Assembly: GCA_035298385.1 (NCBI GenBank) | Contig: DATGYC010000133.1 | Coordinates: forward strand, 1-32,475 | Length of the DNA: 32,475 bases | Direction: 5' to 3' | DNA from: DATGYC01 sp035298385 | GTDB taxonomy: Bacteria > Bacillota > Sulfobacillia > Symbiobacteriales > Symbiobacteriaceae | Shown here: positions 22,257 to 29,599 of the stretch, piece after piece | Numbering within the stretch: position 1 is the stretch's first letter | Layout of the letters: each line of letters opens with the position of its first letter | Translations under genes and position numbers: made by a program | The notes under the pieces: model-generated | Seen by the model: the letters and a program-made list of their open reading frames with translations, nothing else | Database searches by the model: none | Told to the model about the DNA's origin: nothing

Positions 22257-23621
22257 GTGACCAAGGACGTGCGCCGGGCGGTCGTCGTGGGTCTAGGAAT
22301 CTCCAATCTGCCCCTGATTCGCTACCTGATTGAGCAGGGGGTCCAGGTGACTGCGACCGATCGCTCCAGTAGTGAGCAGTTGGGTGACCGGATGGCTGAG
22401 CTGCAGAGGCTAGGGATCAAGCTGGTCCTGGGCGCCGACTACCTGGCGCCCCTGGCCGACCATGACGAGATCTACCTCACCCCGGGGATGCGTAAGGACT
22501 TGCCCGAGATCGAGGCCGCCCGGGCACGGGGCGCCCAGATTCGTGGCGAGGCCGGCGTAGTGCTCGAGCGGTGCCGGGCTAAGACGATCGGCATCACGGG
22601 CTCGGCCGGCAAGACGACCACGACCACCCTGGTCGGGCAGATTCTCCATGCGGCTGGGCAGCACGTCCACGTCGGGGGCAACATCGGGACGCCGCTGATC
22701 GAGCGGGTAGAGACCATGACGCCCGACGAGACGGTCGTGATCGAGCTCTCCTCCTTCCAGTTGCAGCTCACCCCGCCGCACTCGCCCCAGATCGCCGTCT
22801 GGACCAACCTCTCGCCGAACCACCTGGACATCCACAGCTCGATGGATGAGTACGTAGAAGCGAAGAAGAACATCTTCCGCTACCAGCTTTCGACCGGGTG
22901 GCTGGTCGCCAACTGGGACGATCCGGTCGTCCGGGCAGCGGCGGCCGAGGCGTCCGCCCGGGTCTGTCCCTTCAGCCTGACGGGCGATCCGGGCGCCCCC
23001 ACGTGCGCATTCCAGCGCGAGGATGAGCTGGTCTGGCGCCACCACGGAGTCGAGCTTCCGACGGTGCGGACGGACGAGATCAAGCTGGTGGGCGAGCACA
23101 ACCGGGAGAACGCCCTGGCGGCGCTGGCCACCGCCTACCTAGCGGGCGCCGGGATGCATGCCGTCCGGCTCATCCTGACCTCCTTCCGTGGCGTTGAGCA
23201 CCGGATCGAACCCCTGGGCGAGTTGCACGGGGCGACCTGGTACAACGACTCTAAGGCGACGTCCCCGGCGGAGACGCTCGCCTGCCTGAAGGCCCTGCCG
23301 GCCCCGATCGTCCTGATCGCCGGCGGCTCGGACAAGGGGATCCCCTTCGACCCGATCCAGCCGCTCGTCGCTGCGAAGGTGAAGGCGATCGTCCTGACCG
23401 GCCCAACGGCCGAGAGGATCGAGCAGTCGGTCCGGGCCGGCGGCTATGACGGCCCGATCTTCCGGGCGAGGGGGATGGAGGAGGCGGTCCACGCGGCAGC
23501 GGGCTTCGCCGCTCCAGGGGATGCGGTGGTCCTCTCCCCGGCCTGTGCCTCGTTCGATGCCTACAAGAACTTTGAGGAGCGCGGGAAGCACTTCAAGGCG
23601 CTCTTCCGCTCCCTGCTCTAG
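22257..23621 (+). CDS. murD: UDP-N-acetylmuramoylalanine--D-glutamate ligase
   Basis: This 454-residue ligase adds D-Glu to UDP-MurNAc-L-Ala in peptidoglycan synthesis. It has a Rossmann N-domain (VVVGLGISNLPL), ATP site GITGSAGKTTTTTL, GGNIGTPL, the central NLSPNHLDIHSSMDEY with the metal-site His, and NDSKATSPAETLACL. The C-terminal domain has the substrate-binding IAGGSDKGIPFDP and LSPACASFDAYKNFEERG, a MurD signature. Length is normal. GTG at 22257 is chosen because GAGGAGGG stands 7 bases upstream and the Rossmann fold starts just after; the open frame from 22149 runs through a terminator hairpin. The gene stands alone, outside a division/cell-wall (dcw) cluster. Confidence 0.95.
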   Translation: MTKDVRRAVVVGLGISNLPLIRYLIEQGVQVTATDRSSSEQLGDRMAELQRLGIKLVLGADYLAPLADHDEIYLTPGMRKDLPEIEAARARGAQIRGEAGVVLERCRAKTIGITGSAGKTTTTTLVGQILHAAGQHVHVGGNIGTPLIERVETMTPDETVVIELSSFQLQLTPPHSPQIAVWTNLSPNHLDIHSSMDEYVEAKKNIFRYQLSTGWLVANWDDPVVRAAAAEASARVCPFSLTGDPGAPTCAFQREDELVWRHHGVELPTVRTDEIKLVGEHNRENALAALATAYLAGAGMHAVRLILTSFRGVEHRIEPLGELHGATWYNDSKATSPAETLACLKALPAPIVLIAGGSDKGIPFDPIQPLVAAKVKAIVLTGPTAERIEQSVRAGGYDGPIFRARGMEEAVHAAAGFAAPGDAVVLSPACASFDAYKNFEERGKHFKALFRSLL

Positions 23622-23625
23622 CCCA

Positions 23626-23659
23626 GGCGCCCGCCAGCACGACTGGCGGGCGCCCTTTT
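23626..23659 (+). terminator. Terminator after murD
   Basis: A perfect 12-pair stem GGCGCCCGCCAG / CTGGCGGGCGCC is followed by CTTTT. Confidence 0.95.
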
Positions 23660-23673
23660 GCCGTCCACGCAAA

Positions 23674-23702
23674 TTGACAGACCAACCGAACGTATGTACG
23701 AT
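23674..23702 (+). promoter_or_regulatory. dinB promoter with overlapping LexA (SOS) box
   Basis: The -35 is TTGACA (23674-23679), the spacer 17 bases, and the -10 TACGAT (23697-23702). Inside the spacer and -10 lies CGAACGTATGTACG (23687-23700), one base off the Firmicutes LexA/DinR box CGAAC-N4-GTTCG. LexA bound there would block RNA polymerase. Confidence 0.8.
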
Positions 23703-23722
23703 ATAGAGAGGGGGTGACTGGT

Positions 23723-24808
23723 ATGCGGCAGGACCTGTGGGTGCTTCATCTGGATATGGATGCCTTCTTCGCCTCGGTGGAGCAGCGGGACAATCCGCGC
23801 CTGCGGGGGCGCCCCGTCGTGGTAGGCGGCCCGCCGCGCTCGCGCGGGGTCGTCTCCACCTGCTCGTATGAGGCGAGAGCCTTTGGCGTCCGTTCCGCCA
23901 TGCCAAGCCGAGAGGCCCATCGACTCTGCCCGACCGCCATCTTCATCCCCCCCAACATGCAGAAGTATGGCGCCATCTCCCGTCAGATCCGGGCGATTAT
24001 GGCCCGCTATACAGACAAGATCGAGCCGCTCTCCGTCGATGAGGCCTTCCTGGACGTAACCGGCCAGGATGCGATCCGGGTCGGCCGGGCGATCAAGCAG
24101 GCGATTCAGGATGAGTTGCATCTTACGGCCTCCGTTGGCGTCGCGTACTGCAAGTTCCTCGCCAAGATGGCCTCTGATTGGGAGAAGCCGAACGGCTTCA
24201 CGGTCTTCACGCCCGAACGGGCACAGGAGATCCTGCCGGGTCTGACGCTACGCAAGCTCTGGGGCGTCGGACCGGCCACGGAGGCGCACCTGAACAAGCA
24301 CGGATTGCAGAGTTGTGGCGATCTCTTGCAGGCAGATCCAGACTGGCTACGCAAGGTCCTTGGGCGCCGGGGCGACGAACTTCGCCTCCTGGCCCAAGGG
24401 ATCGACCACCGCCCTGTCGTCACGTCGCATGAGTCGAAGTCGATCGGGACGGAGCGGACCTTTCAGATCGATCAGGGTGACCCGAGCGTCCTGCGCAGAC
24501 TACTCGGTGAGTACGCAGAGGAACTGGCGCAGGATCTAGCGAAGCAGGAGATGCTCTGCCGCACGGTGACGATCAAGATCAAGTGGAACGTCTTCCAGTC
24601 GGGGGGGCCGAAGGGCGGTGACTTCCTCGCGATCACGCGCAGCCAGACCTTAGCGCAGCCGACGAAGGACCCGGCGCAGATCGCCCGCGCCGCCCTGGAC
24701 CTGCTTGCCAAGGTCGAGTGGGAGGGGAGGAAGGTTCGGCTCCTGGGCCTCTCCGTCGGTAACTTTGTGCACCGGGGTGATCAGTTCCAGTCCTACCTAT
24801 CCGTCTGA
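23723..24808 (+). CDS. dinB: DNA polymerase IV (Y-family translesion polymerase)
   Basis: This 361-residue Y-family polymerase copies past DNA lesions. It opens with HLDMDAFFASVEQ (Asp11, Asp13 as metal ligands), then the finger-palm region GVVSTCSYEARAFGVRSAMP, and SVDEAFLDVT with catalytic Asp106 and Glu107. GVAYCKFLAKMASDWEKPNG, the helix-hairpin-helix thumb and a little-finger domain complete the protein. There is no obvious C-terminal beta-clamp motif beyond the end at LSV. ATG at 23723 is preferred over GTG 23714 since GAGGGGGTG serves as SD. A LexA-box promoter lies upstream and ogt follows 13 bases later, so both are probably SOS-induced. Confidence 0.96.
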   Translation: MRQDLWVLHLDMDAFFASVEQRDNPRLRGRPVVVGGPPRSRGVVSTCSYEARAFGVRSAMPSREAHRLCPTAIFIPPNMQKYGAISRQIRAIMARYTDKIEPLSVDEAFLDVTGQDAIRVGRAIKQAIQDELHLTASVGVAYCKFLAKMASDWEKPNGFTVFTPERAQEILPGLTLRKLWGVGPATEAHLNKHGLQSCGDLLQADPDWLRKVLGRRGDELRLLAQGIDHRPVVTSHESKSIGTERTFQIDQGDPSVLRRLLGEYAEELAQDLAKQEMLCRTVTIKIKWNVFQSGGPKGGDFLAITRSQTLAQPTKDPAQIARAALDLLAKVEWEGRKVRLLGLSVGNFVHRGDQFQSYLSV

Positions 24809-24821
24809 GGAGGATGCTGTG

Positions 24822-25334
24822 ATGGAGATTCGCTTCGCCGTACTCACGCTCGATCCGGTTGGCGAGCTCTGGGCTGGCTGGACCGATCAGGGCCTCTGCT
24901 GGCTTGTCCCAAACCCGGACGAGGCGACCTTCCGAAGCCAGATCGCCAAGCGTTATCCCCGCGCCGAACTGGTGGAGGATGAGGCAGGGGGCGCCCGCTG
25001 GGCGGCCGACCTGACCGCCTGGCTCGCCGGCACGGTCGCAGACCTGCTGGTCGACTACCGGGGTCTGACCCCCTTCGAGCGCAAGGTCTTGACCGCCTGC
25101 CGCTCGATCCCGCGTGGGGAGGTCCGTTCCTACGGTGAGCTAGCACAGATGATCGGGCAGCCGACGGCCTCCCGAGCGGTCGGCGGGGTGATGGCCCGCA
25201 ATCCGATCCCGCTCTTGCTCCCCTGCCACCGGGTGGTCCAGACCGGTGGCAAGTTGGGCCACTACGGACTCGGCGGTACGCCGGTCAAGGAGCGGCTACT
25301 TGAGTTGGAGGGCGCCCTGCCGCCTAGAAGGTAG
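24822..25334 (+). CDS. ogt: Methylated-DNA--protein-cysteine methyltransferase
   Basis: This 170-residue suicide repair protein removes alkyl groups from O6-alkylguanine by moving them to its own cysteine. The C-terminal DNA-binding domain shows FERKVLTACRSIPRGEVRSYGELA (helix-turn-helix), ASRAVGGVMARNPIPLLLPCHRVV with active Cys135, and GHYGLGGTPVKERLLELE. The N-terminal domain is divergent, as is normal. AGGAGG (overlapping the dinB stop) lies 8 bases before the ATG; GTG 24819 is a second choice. It is co-directional with dinB at 13 bases and overlaps the convergent subtilase gene for its last 73 bases. Confidence 0.95.
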   Translation: MEIRFAVLTLDPVGELWAGWTDQGLCWLVPNPDEATFRSQIAKRYPRAELVEDEAGGARWAADLTAWLAGTVADLLVDYRGLTPFERKVLTACRSIPRGEVRSYGELAQMIGQPTASRAVGGVMARNPIPLLLPCHRVVQTGGKLGHYGLGGTPVKERLLELEGALPPRR

Positions 25335-26146
25335 TCGGCCCGCAGAAGACCCGCCCCTTGCTCATCACTGCAGAGCCCGGGGAGCACCTCTGCCGTCTCC
25401 CGCAAACGATCGCGTATCTGCGCCGACCGCAAGGCCGGCGCTTTTGTTATGAGTAGGGCGGCGGCTGCCGTCACGAGGGGAGCCGCCAACGAGGTCCCGC
25501 TCGCCCGCATCCGTCCGCCATCGGGTCGGTCGACCGGGATCTCCACCCCGGGCGCCACCAGGCCAAGCGCCGGGCCACGGGCGCAGTCCGGGGCGAGGCG
25601 GTCGTTCCGTCCGGTCGCCCCAACGGCCAGGACCGTGGGCAGGGCGCCCGGCTGCTCGACCACCCGACCATTCCCCGCCGCCGCGACCAGGAGGATCCCC
25701 GCCCGCTCCAGCGCCTCGACCGTCGCACAGAGGGAGGAGAGGAGTCGTGTGCCGCCTGCAAACGAGAGGTTGATCAACTCACAGCCTTGCTCGGCGCACC
25801 AATAGAGACCCCGAATCACCGCCCCAACCTCACCCTCGACGCGCTCGTTCAGGAGCTTGACCGGCAAGAGCAGTGGCCGCGCAGGCCAGGCCGCCCGGAT
25901 GAGCAACCCGGCGACAGCCGTGCCATGGCCGGCCTCGTCCCAGACCGGCGCCCCTGGCTCGATCAGGTTGAGGGCTGGACCAAGGTGCGGGCGAAGGAGG
26001 GGGTGGGTGAGATCGAGCCCACTGTCCAGCAGACCGATCTTGACCGGCTCACGCGGGAGAAGCGCTGAAGCCTGTGCATCGCCGCGGGTGAGCTCCCAGG
26101 CGCCCGGAAAGCCGACCCGCTGGAGGTACCAGGGCGCCCGAGGCAT
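25262..26146 (-). CDS. Subtilisin-family (S8) serine protease, no signal peptide
   Basis: This 294-residue protease has the catalytic triad in order: Asp in IGLLDSGLDLTHP, His in GHGTAVAGL, and Ser in SGTSLAAPLVTA. The oxyanion Asn is in AAAGNGRVV. There is no signal peptide or propeptide; it opens MPRAPWYLQRVGFPGAWELT, a short version of the N-terminal segment seen in intracellular subtilisins. It is probably cytoplasmic or exported by an unknown route. ATG at 26146 is preferred, with GGAGGTGG at about 7 bases; ATG 26152 lies too near the SD. The last 24 codons overlap the 3' end of ogt in antisense. Its tail (SNSSSRSLTGVPPSP) looks disordered. Confidence 0.88.
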   Translation of the reverse strand: MPRAPWYLQRVGFPGAWELTRGDAQASALLPREPVKIGLLDSGLDLTHPLLRPHLGPALNLIEPGAPVWDEAGHGTAVAGLLIRAAWPARPLLLPVKLLNERVEGEVGAVIRGLYWCAEQGCELINLSFAGGTRLLSSLCATVEALERAGILLVAAAGNGRVVEQPGALPTVLAVGATGRNDRLAPDCARGPALGLVAPGVEIPVDRPDGGRMRASGTSLAAPLVTAAAALLITKAPALRSAQIRDRLRETAEVLPGLCSDEQGAGLLRADYLLGGRAPSNSSSRSLTGVPPSP

Positions 26147-26210
26147 CGCCATCCACCTCCCACCAAGCCCTTGTCGCGCCCATCGTATGCACTCTTCCTA
26201 ATCGTGCCAC

Positions 26211-26239
26211 TTGACTCGTTCTAAGATTATTGGTAATTT
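26211..26239 (+). promoter_or_regulatory. Promoter of the 130-residue unknown gene
   Basis: TTGACT at 26211-26216, a 17-base spacer and TAATTT at 26234-26239 fit sigma-A. The start codon is 40 bases downstream. Confidence 0.7.
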
Positions 26240-26278
26240 GTGTGGTAGGGAGATCCAACCTGCAAGGGGGCAGCGCCG

Positions 26279-26671
26279 GTGGCGGAGAAGCTGGAGATTA
26301 CCTTGACGGTGTCGATTGACCGGGCCGGGCTTGAGCGGAAGCTGAATCACCCGGTTGAAAAGGAGACCGCGTTCTTTATCCTGGGCCTAGTCGGCGCCCA
26401 GTTGTCTAGCCGGTTCGGCGAGGAGTATTGCTCCGTTGAGTTGGCAGCGGCCACGGGTCTCAGTCCTAGCTTCCTGCGCTCCATGAACTCCTTCGCGCGG
26501 AAGCACCAGCAGGCGCTGGCCCTCTTTGGGGCGAACGGTGAGGTCATCGTGGACGATCCGTACCTGGTTGAGGTCTTCCAACTCCTCCATGCCGCCCAAG
26601 TGACCAAGGTTGGTGAGCAGTGGCGGCTGGTGAGACCGGAGTCGGATTTCGATGAAGAGGCAGCCCACTAG
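26279..26671 (+). CDS. Unknown 130-residue cytoplasmic protein
   Basis: I do not recognise this family. The protein is acidic, soluble and mainly helical: MAEKLEITLTVSIDRAGLER (strand, then helix), ETAFFILGLVGAQLSSRFGE (helix), then a segment CSVELAAATGLSPSFLRSMN that could form a helix-turn-helix. VIVDDPYLVEVFQLLHAAQV and a charged C-terminus (SDFDEEAAH) follow. The GTG start has AAGGGGG 8 bases upstream and a good promoter. It stands alone, divergent from the subtilase gene and closed by a hairpin. A DNA-binding role is only a guess. Confidence 0.7.
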   Translation: MAEKLEITLTVSIDRAGLERKLNHPVEKETAFFILGLVGAQLSSRFGEEYCSVELAAATGLSPSFLRSMNSFARKHQQALALFGANGEVIVDDPYLVEVFQLLHAAQVTKVGEQWRLVRPESDFDEEAAH

Positions 26672-26681
26672 AAGGCCGAAT

Positions 26682-26713
26682 GGCGCCCCTGAGCAGGAAT
26701 GCTCGGGGGCGCC
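26682..26713 (+). terminator. Hairpin after the unknown gene
   Basis: A 14-pair stem GGCGCCCCTGAGCA / TGCTCGGGGGCGCC has a GGAA tetraloop (one G-T pair). It has no T run, so it may be a terminator of another type or an mRNA-stability element. Confidence 0.75.
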
Positions 26714-26749
26714 GTCGTAGTTGACCGACGGTCCGTATTGATCTAGGAG

Positions 26750-27478
26750 GTGTTCTCCCTGTCCAAGCCAGCCAAGAAGTCCAATCCCTACAAGCTCCTC
26801 TATTGGATGGGGGCCGGTGTGCTGCTCCTCTTTGTGGGCATCTTCGCGCTGGTCAAGCTACGCCCTGATCCGGCACCGCGGGAGCGTCCGGCCAACGAAC
26901 GGACCCTCCTCTGGGTCTATGACCGCAGTCAAAAGGCGGGGCCCGCCATTGGAATTATTATTGAAGAGTCACACGCGGCTCGAAGCCTGTCGGCCGTCGC
27001 CTTCCCCGTGCCGGACTCGATTCGGCAGACCTACGCGGCCCGGGGCCCCTACCAGGCGCAGATGGCCCTAGAGACCGAGCTCGGTCGCAAGCTACACCAC
27101 CGCATCTGGCTGCCCTACTCGGTCCTGGGCGTCCTGATCGATGCCAGTGGGGGCGTGGACGTCGCAGGGAAGCGGCTCACCGGTGAGGAGGCCGAGGCCT
27201 TCATCAGCACTGGTGGCGAGAAAGGCTCGGCCCGGGCGACCGAGGTTCTGCTTGGACTCGTGGACGGCATCTCGCAGCGCGGGATCGAACTCTCGGTCTC
27301 GAAGGGGCTCACCCTGGCGAATCAGATCGATACCGACTATGACCTCAGCGCAATGCCGGACGTCTTTGGCGGCTGGTCGAGCTACGCACAGCCGCGGGTG
27401 GTCTCACTTACTGCCTTCGAAAAGGCCGGGATTAGCCAGGCGCTGCAGCCAGATCCCGCTCCGTCGGTCACGAAGTAA
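26750..27478 (+). CDS. Membrane-anchored LCP-like (LytR-CpsA-Psr) divergent protein
   Basis: This protein of about 240 residues has one N-terminal helix (YWMGAGVLLLFVGIFALV) and an extracytoplasmic domain. The region from LLWVYDRSQ to the segment YSVLGVLIDASGGVDVAGKRL and LTGEEAEAFI follows the LCP order (start strand, PRD region, then D-x-x-GGV-x-V). Yet the arginines of the RTDT, PRD and later R-x-x-RQ motifs are missing (QKAG and PVPDS instead), so a phosphotransferase activity like that of true LCPs is doubtful. GTG 26750 overlaps AGGAGG. An in-frame CTG at 26759, 8 bases after that SD, may be the real start. It stands alone between two hairpins. Confidence 0.65.
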   Translation: MFSLSKPAKKSNPYKLLYWMGAGVLLLFVGIFALVKLRPDPAPRERPANERTLLWVYDRSQKAGPAIGIIIEESHAARSLSAVAFPVPDSIRQTYAARGPYQAQMALETELGRKLHHRIWLPYSVLGVLIDASGGVDVAGKRLTGEEAEAFISTGGEKGSARATEVLLGLVDGISQRGIELSVSKGLTLANQIDTDYDLSAMPDVFGGWSSYAQPRVVSLTAFEKAGISQALQPDPAPSVTK

Positions 27479-27488
27479 ACGAAGCCAA

Positions 27489-27524
27489 GACGGGCACCCT
27501 ACTAATAGGGCGCCCGTCATCTTT
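27489..27524 (+). terminator. Terminator after the LCP-like gene
   Basis: GACGGGC / GCCCGTC plus CCCTA / TAGGG (one mismatch between) with loop CTAA, followed by ATCTTTTC. Confidence 0.9.
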
Positions 27525-27527
27525 TCT

Positions 27528-27557
27528 TTGACAGGAATAGAATCTGTGCTCTATAAT
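27528..27557 (+). promoter_or_regulatory. Consensus sigma-A promoter of typA
   Basis: TTGACA (27528-27533), an 18-base spacer and TATAAT (27552-27557) match the consensus at all 12 positions. The leader to the ATG is about 70 bases and contains a small GAGCC / GGCTC hairpin followed by TTTCTT, which might attenuate. Confidence 0.95.
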
Positions 27558-27630
27558 CATTCAGTTGGGAGCCACCATTTACGGGCTCTTTCTTGTTGTA
27601 ACCAATGGTTAAAGGGGCGTTATTCTTCGC

Positions 27631-29493
27631 ATGAAGCGGACTGATCTTCGGAACGTGGCCATCATCGCCCACGTTGACCATGGCAAGACGACCCTGGTGG
27701 ACGGGCTCCTCCGTCAGTCTGGTACCTTCCGTACGAACGAGCACGTGGCCGAGCGCGTCATGGACTCGAACGATCTCGAGCGCGAGCGCGGCATCACGAT
27801 TCTGTCTAAGAACACCGGTATCATCTACAAGGATACCAAGATCAACATCGTCGACACCCCAGGCCACGCCGACTTCTCCGGCGAGGTTGAGCGGATCATG
27901 ACGATGGTCGACGGCTGCCTGCTGATCGTCGACGCCTCCGAGGGCCCGATGGCCCAGACCAAGTTCGTCCTGCGTAAGGCGATGGAGGCGGGTCTGAAGC
28001 CGGTCGTGATCATTAACAAGATCGACCGTCCGGACGAGCGAATCAGCGAGGTTGAGGACATGGTCCTCGAGCTCTTCATCGAGCTCGGCGCCAACGACGA
28101 GCAGATTAACTACCCCGTGCTCTACGCCTCCGGCCGCGCCGGCACGGCGAAGTACAAGATGGAAGAGACGGCGAAGGACCTCACACCGATCTTCGATACC
28201 ATTATCGAGCACATCCCGGCGCCCGAGGGTGACGAGACCGCGCCGCTGCAGGCGATGGTCACCTCGCTCGACTACGACGAGTTCGTCGGTCGTATCGCCA
28301 TCGCCCGTGTCCGTCAGGGCACCGTCAAGGCTGGCGGCCAGGTCGCCGTGGCCAAGCTGGACGGCACCGTTGCTCGCTTCAAGGCGGCCCAACTCTTCGG
28401 CTTCCAGGGCCTGAAGCGGGTCCCGCTGGAGGTCGCCTCCGTCGGCGACATCATCACCATGACCGGCCTCGAGTCGGTTAACATCGGCGAGACGATCACC
28501 GATCCGGAGAACCCGGTCGCCCTCCCGCCGATCAAGGTGGATGAGCCGACCCTGCAGATGACCTTCCGGACCAACGACTCGCCCTTCGCTGGCAAGGAGG
28601 GCAAGTTCGTTACCTCCCGCCACCTGCGTTCCCGCCTCTTCAAGGAGCTGGAGCGCAACGTCGCCCTGCGCGTCGAGGAGACTGACTCGCCGGATACCTA
28701 CGTCGTCTCGGGCCGTGGTGAGCTGCACCTCTCGATTCTGATCGAGACGATGCGCCGTGAAGGCTACGAGCTGGCCGTCTCCAAGCCGGAGGTCATCATC
28801 CGGAAGGATGAGGACGGCAACAAGATCGAGCCGTTCGAGCACCTCACCGTCGATGTGCCGGAGGAGTTCATGGGCTCCGTCATGGAGGCCCTGGGCAACC
28901 GCCGCGCTGAGATGACCAACATGGTCAACAACGGTACTGGCCAGGTTCGCCTGGAGTACCTGATCCCGGCCCGTGGCCTGATCGGCTTCCGGTCGGACTT
29001 CCTGACCATGACCAAGGGCTACGGCATCATGAACCACCTCTTCCACGGCTACGACCTCTACAAGGGCGAGTTCGCCACCCGGATGCGTGGTTCGATGATC
29101 GTCCATGAGGCGGGCACCACGACCCAGTACGGCCTCTTCCAGGCCCAGGACCGTGGCACGCTGATGGTCGACGTGGGCACCGAGGTCTATGCGGGTATGG
29201 TCATCGGCGAGCACGCTCGTGAGGACGATCTGGTCGTGAACGTCTGCAAGACGAAGCACCTGACCAACATCCGCTCTTCGAGCTCGGATGAGTCGCTCCG
29301 CATTGAGAAGCCGAAGCTGCTCTCGCTCGAAGAGGCGATTGAGCAGATCGCGGACGACGAGCTGGTTGAGGTCACCCCGAAGTCGATCCGCATGCGCAAG
29401 CAGTGGCTCGACGCCAACATCCGTGACCGGATGCGCAAGGGCAAGACCCTGGACGCCGGATTCCTGCAGCGGATGCAGCAGGGCGGGAAGTAG
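27631..29493 (+). CDS. typA: Translational GTPase TypA/BipA
   Basis: This 620-residue ribosome-binding GTPase of the EF-G/LepA group is linked to ribosome assembly and stress or cold adaptation. G motifs: AHVDHGKTT (G1), GITI (G2, within ERGITILSKNT), DTPGHADF (G3), NKIDRP (G4) and the YASGRAGTAK region (G5). Domain II, III and V regions follow, with the TypA-specific C-terminal part (RGLIGFRSDFLTMTKGYGIMNH) intact. Length is normal. Codon use is cleaner and more biased than in neighbouring genes, as expected of high expression. It is a single-gene unit with a consensus promoter and strong terminator. The 675-codon antisense frame opposite it is an artefact of this bias. Confidence 0.97.
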   Translation: MKRTDLRNVAIIAHVDHGKTTLVDGLLRQSGTFRTNEHVAERVMDSNDLERERGITILSKNTGIIYKDTKINIVDTPGHADFSGEVERIMTMVDGCLLIVDASEGPMAQTKFVLRKAMEAGLKPVVIINKIDRPDERISEVEDMVLELFIELGANDEQINYPVLYASGRAGTAKYKMEETAKDLTPIFDTIIEHIPAPEGDETAPLQAMVTSLDYDEFVGRIAIARVRQGTVKAGGQVAVAKLDGTVARFKAAQLFGFQGLKRVPLEVASVGDIITMTGLESVNIGETITDPENPVALPPIKVDEPTLQMTFRTNDSPFAGKEGKFVTSRHLRSRLFKELERNVALRVEETDSPDTYVVSGRGELHLSILIETMRREGYELAVSKPEVIIRKDEDGNKIEPFEHLTVDVPEEFMGSVMEALGNRRAEMTNMVNNGTGQVRLEYLIPARGLIGFRSDFLTMTKGYGIMNHLFHGYDLYKGEFATRMRGSMIVHEAGTTTQYGLFQAQDRGTLMVDVGTEVYAGMVIGEHAREDDLVVNVCKTKHLTNIRSSSSDESLRIEKPKLLSLEEAIEQIADDELVEVTPKSIRMRKQWLDANIRDRMRKGKTLDAGFLQRMQQGGK

Positions 29494-29504
29494 TTCCAAT
29501 AACG

Positions 29505-29536
29505 AAAGCCAGAGCGTGAATGCTCTGGCTTTCTTG
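29505..29536 (+). terminator. Terminator after typA
   Basis: A perfect 11-pair stem AAAGCCAGAGC / GCTCTGGCTTT has a 6-base loop, followed by CTTG. Confidence 0.92.
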
Positions 29537-29560
29537 TTGCACATGGAATCAGGAAGAGAG

Positions 29561-29592
29561 AGCCCCCGCCTGGCATTTGCCGGGCGGGGGCT
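29561..29592 (-). terminator. Terminator of the opp operon
   Basis: AGCCCCCGCC / GGCGGGGGCT with an inner GGCA / TGCC stem lies 7 bases after the minus-strand lipoprotein stop. On that strand it is followed by CTCTCTT. Confidence 0.85.
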
Positions 29593-29599
29593 TGAGTAC

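Noticed and set aside
27517..29544. A 675-codon open frame on the minus strand opposite typA
   Set aside because: It is wholly antisense to typA, whose family motifs are complete. It is rich in Leu, Asp, Val and His as expected of the complement of biased codons, and has no SD or family motif.
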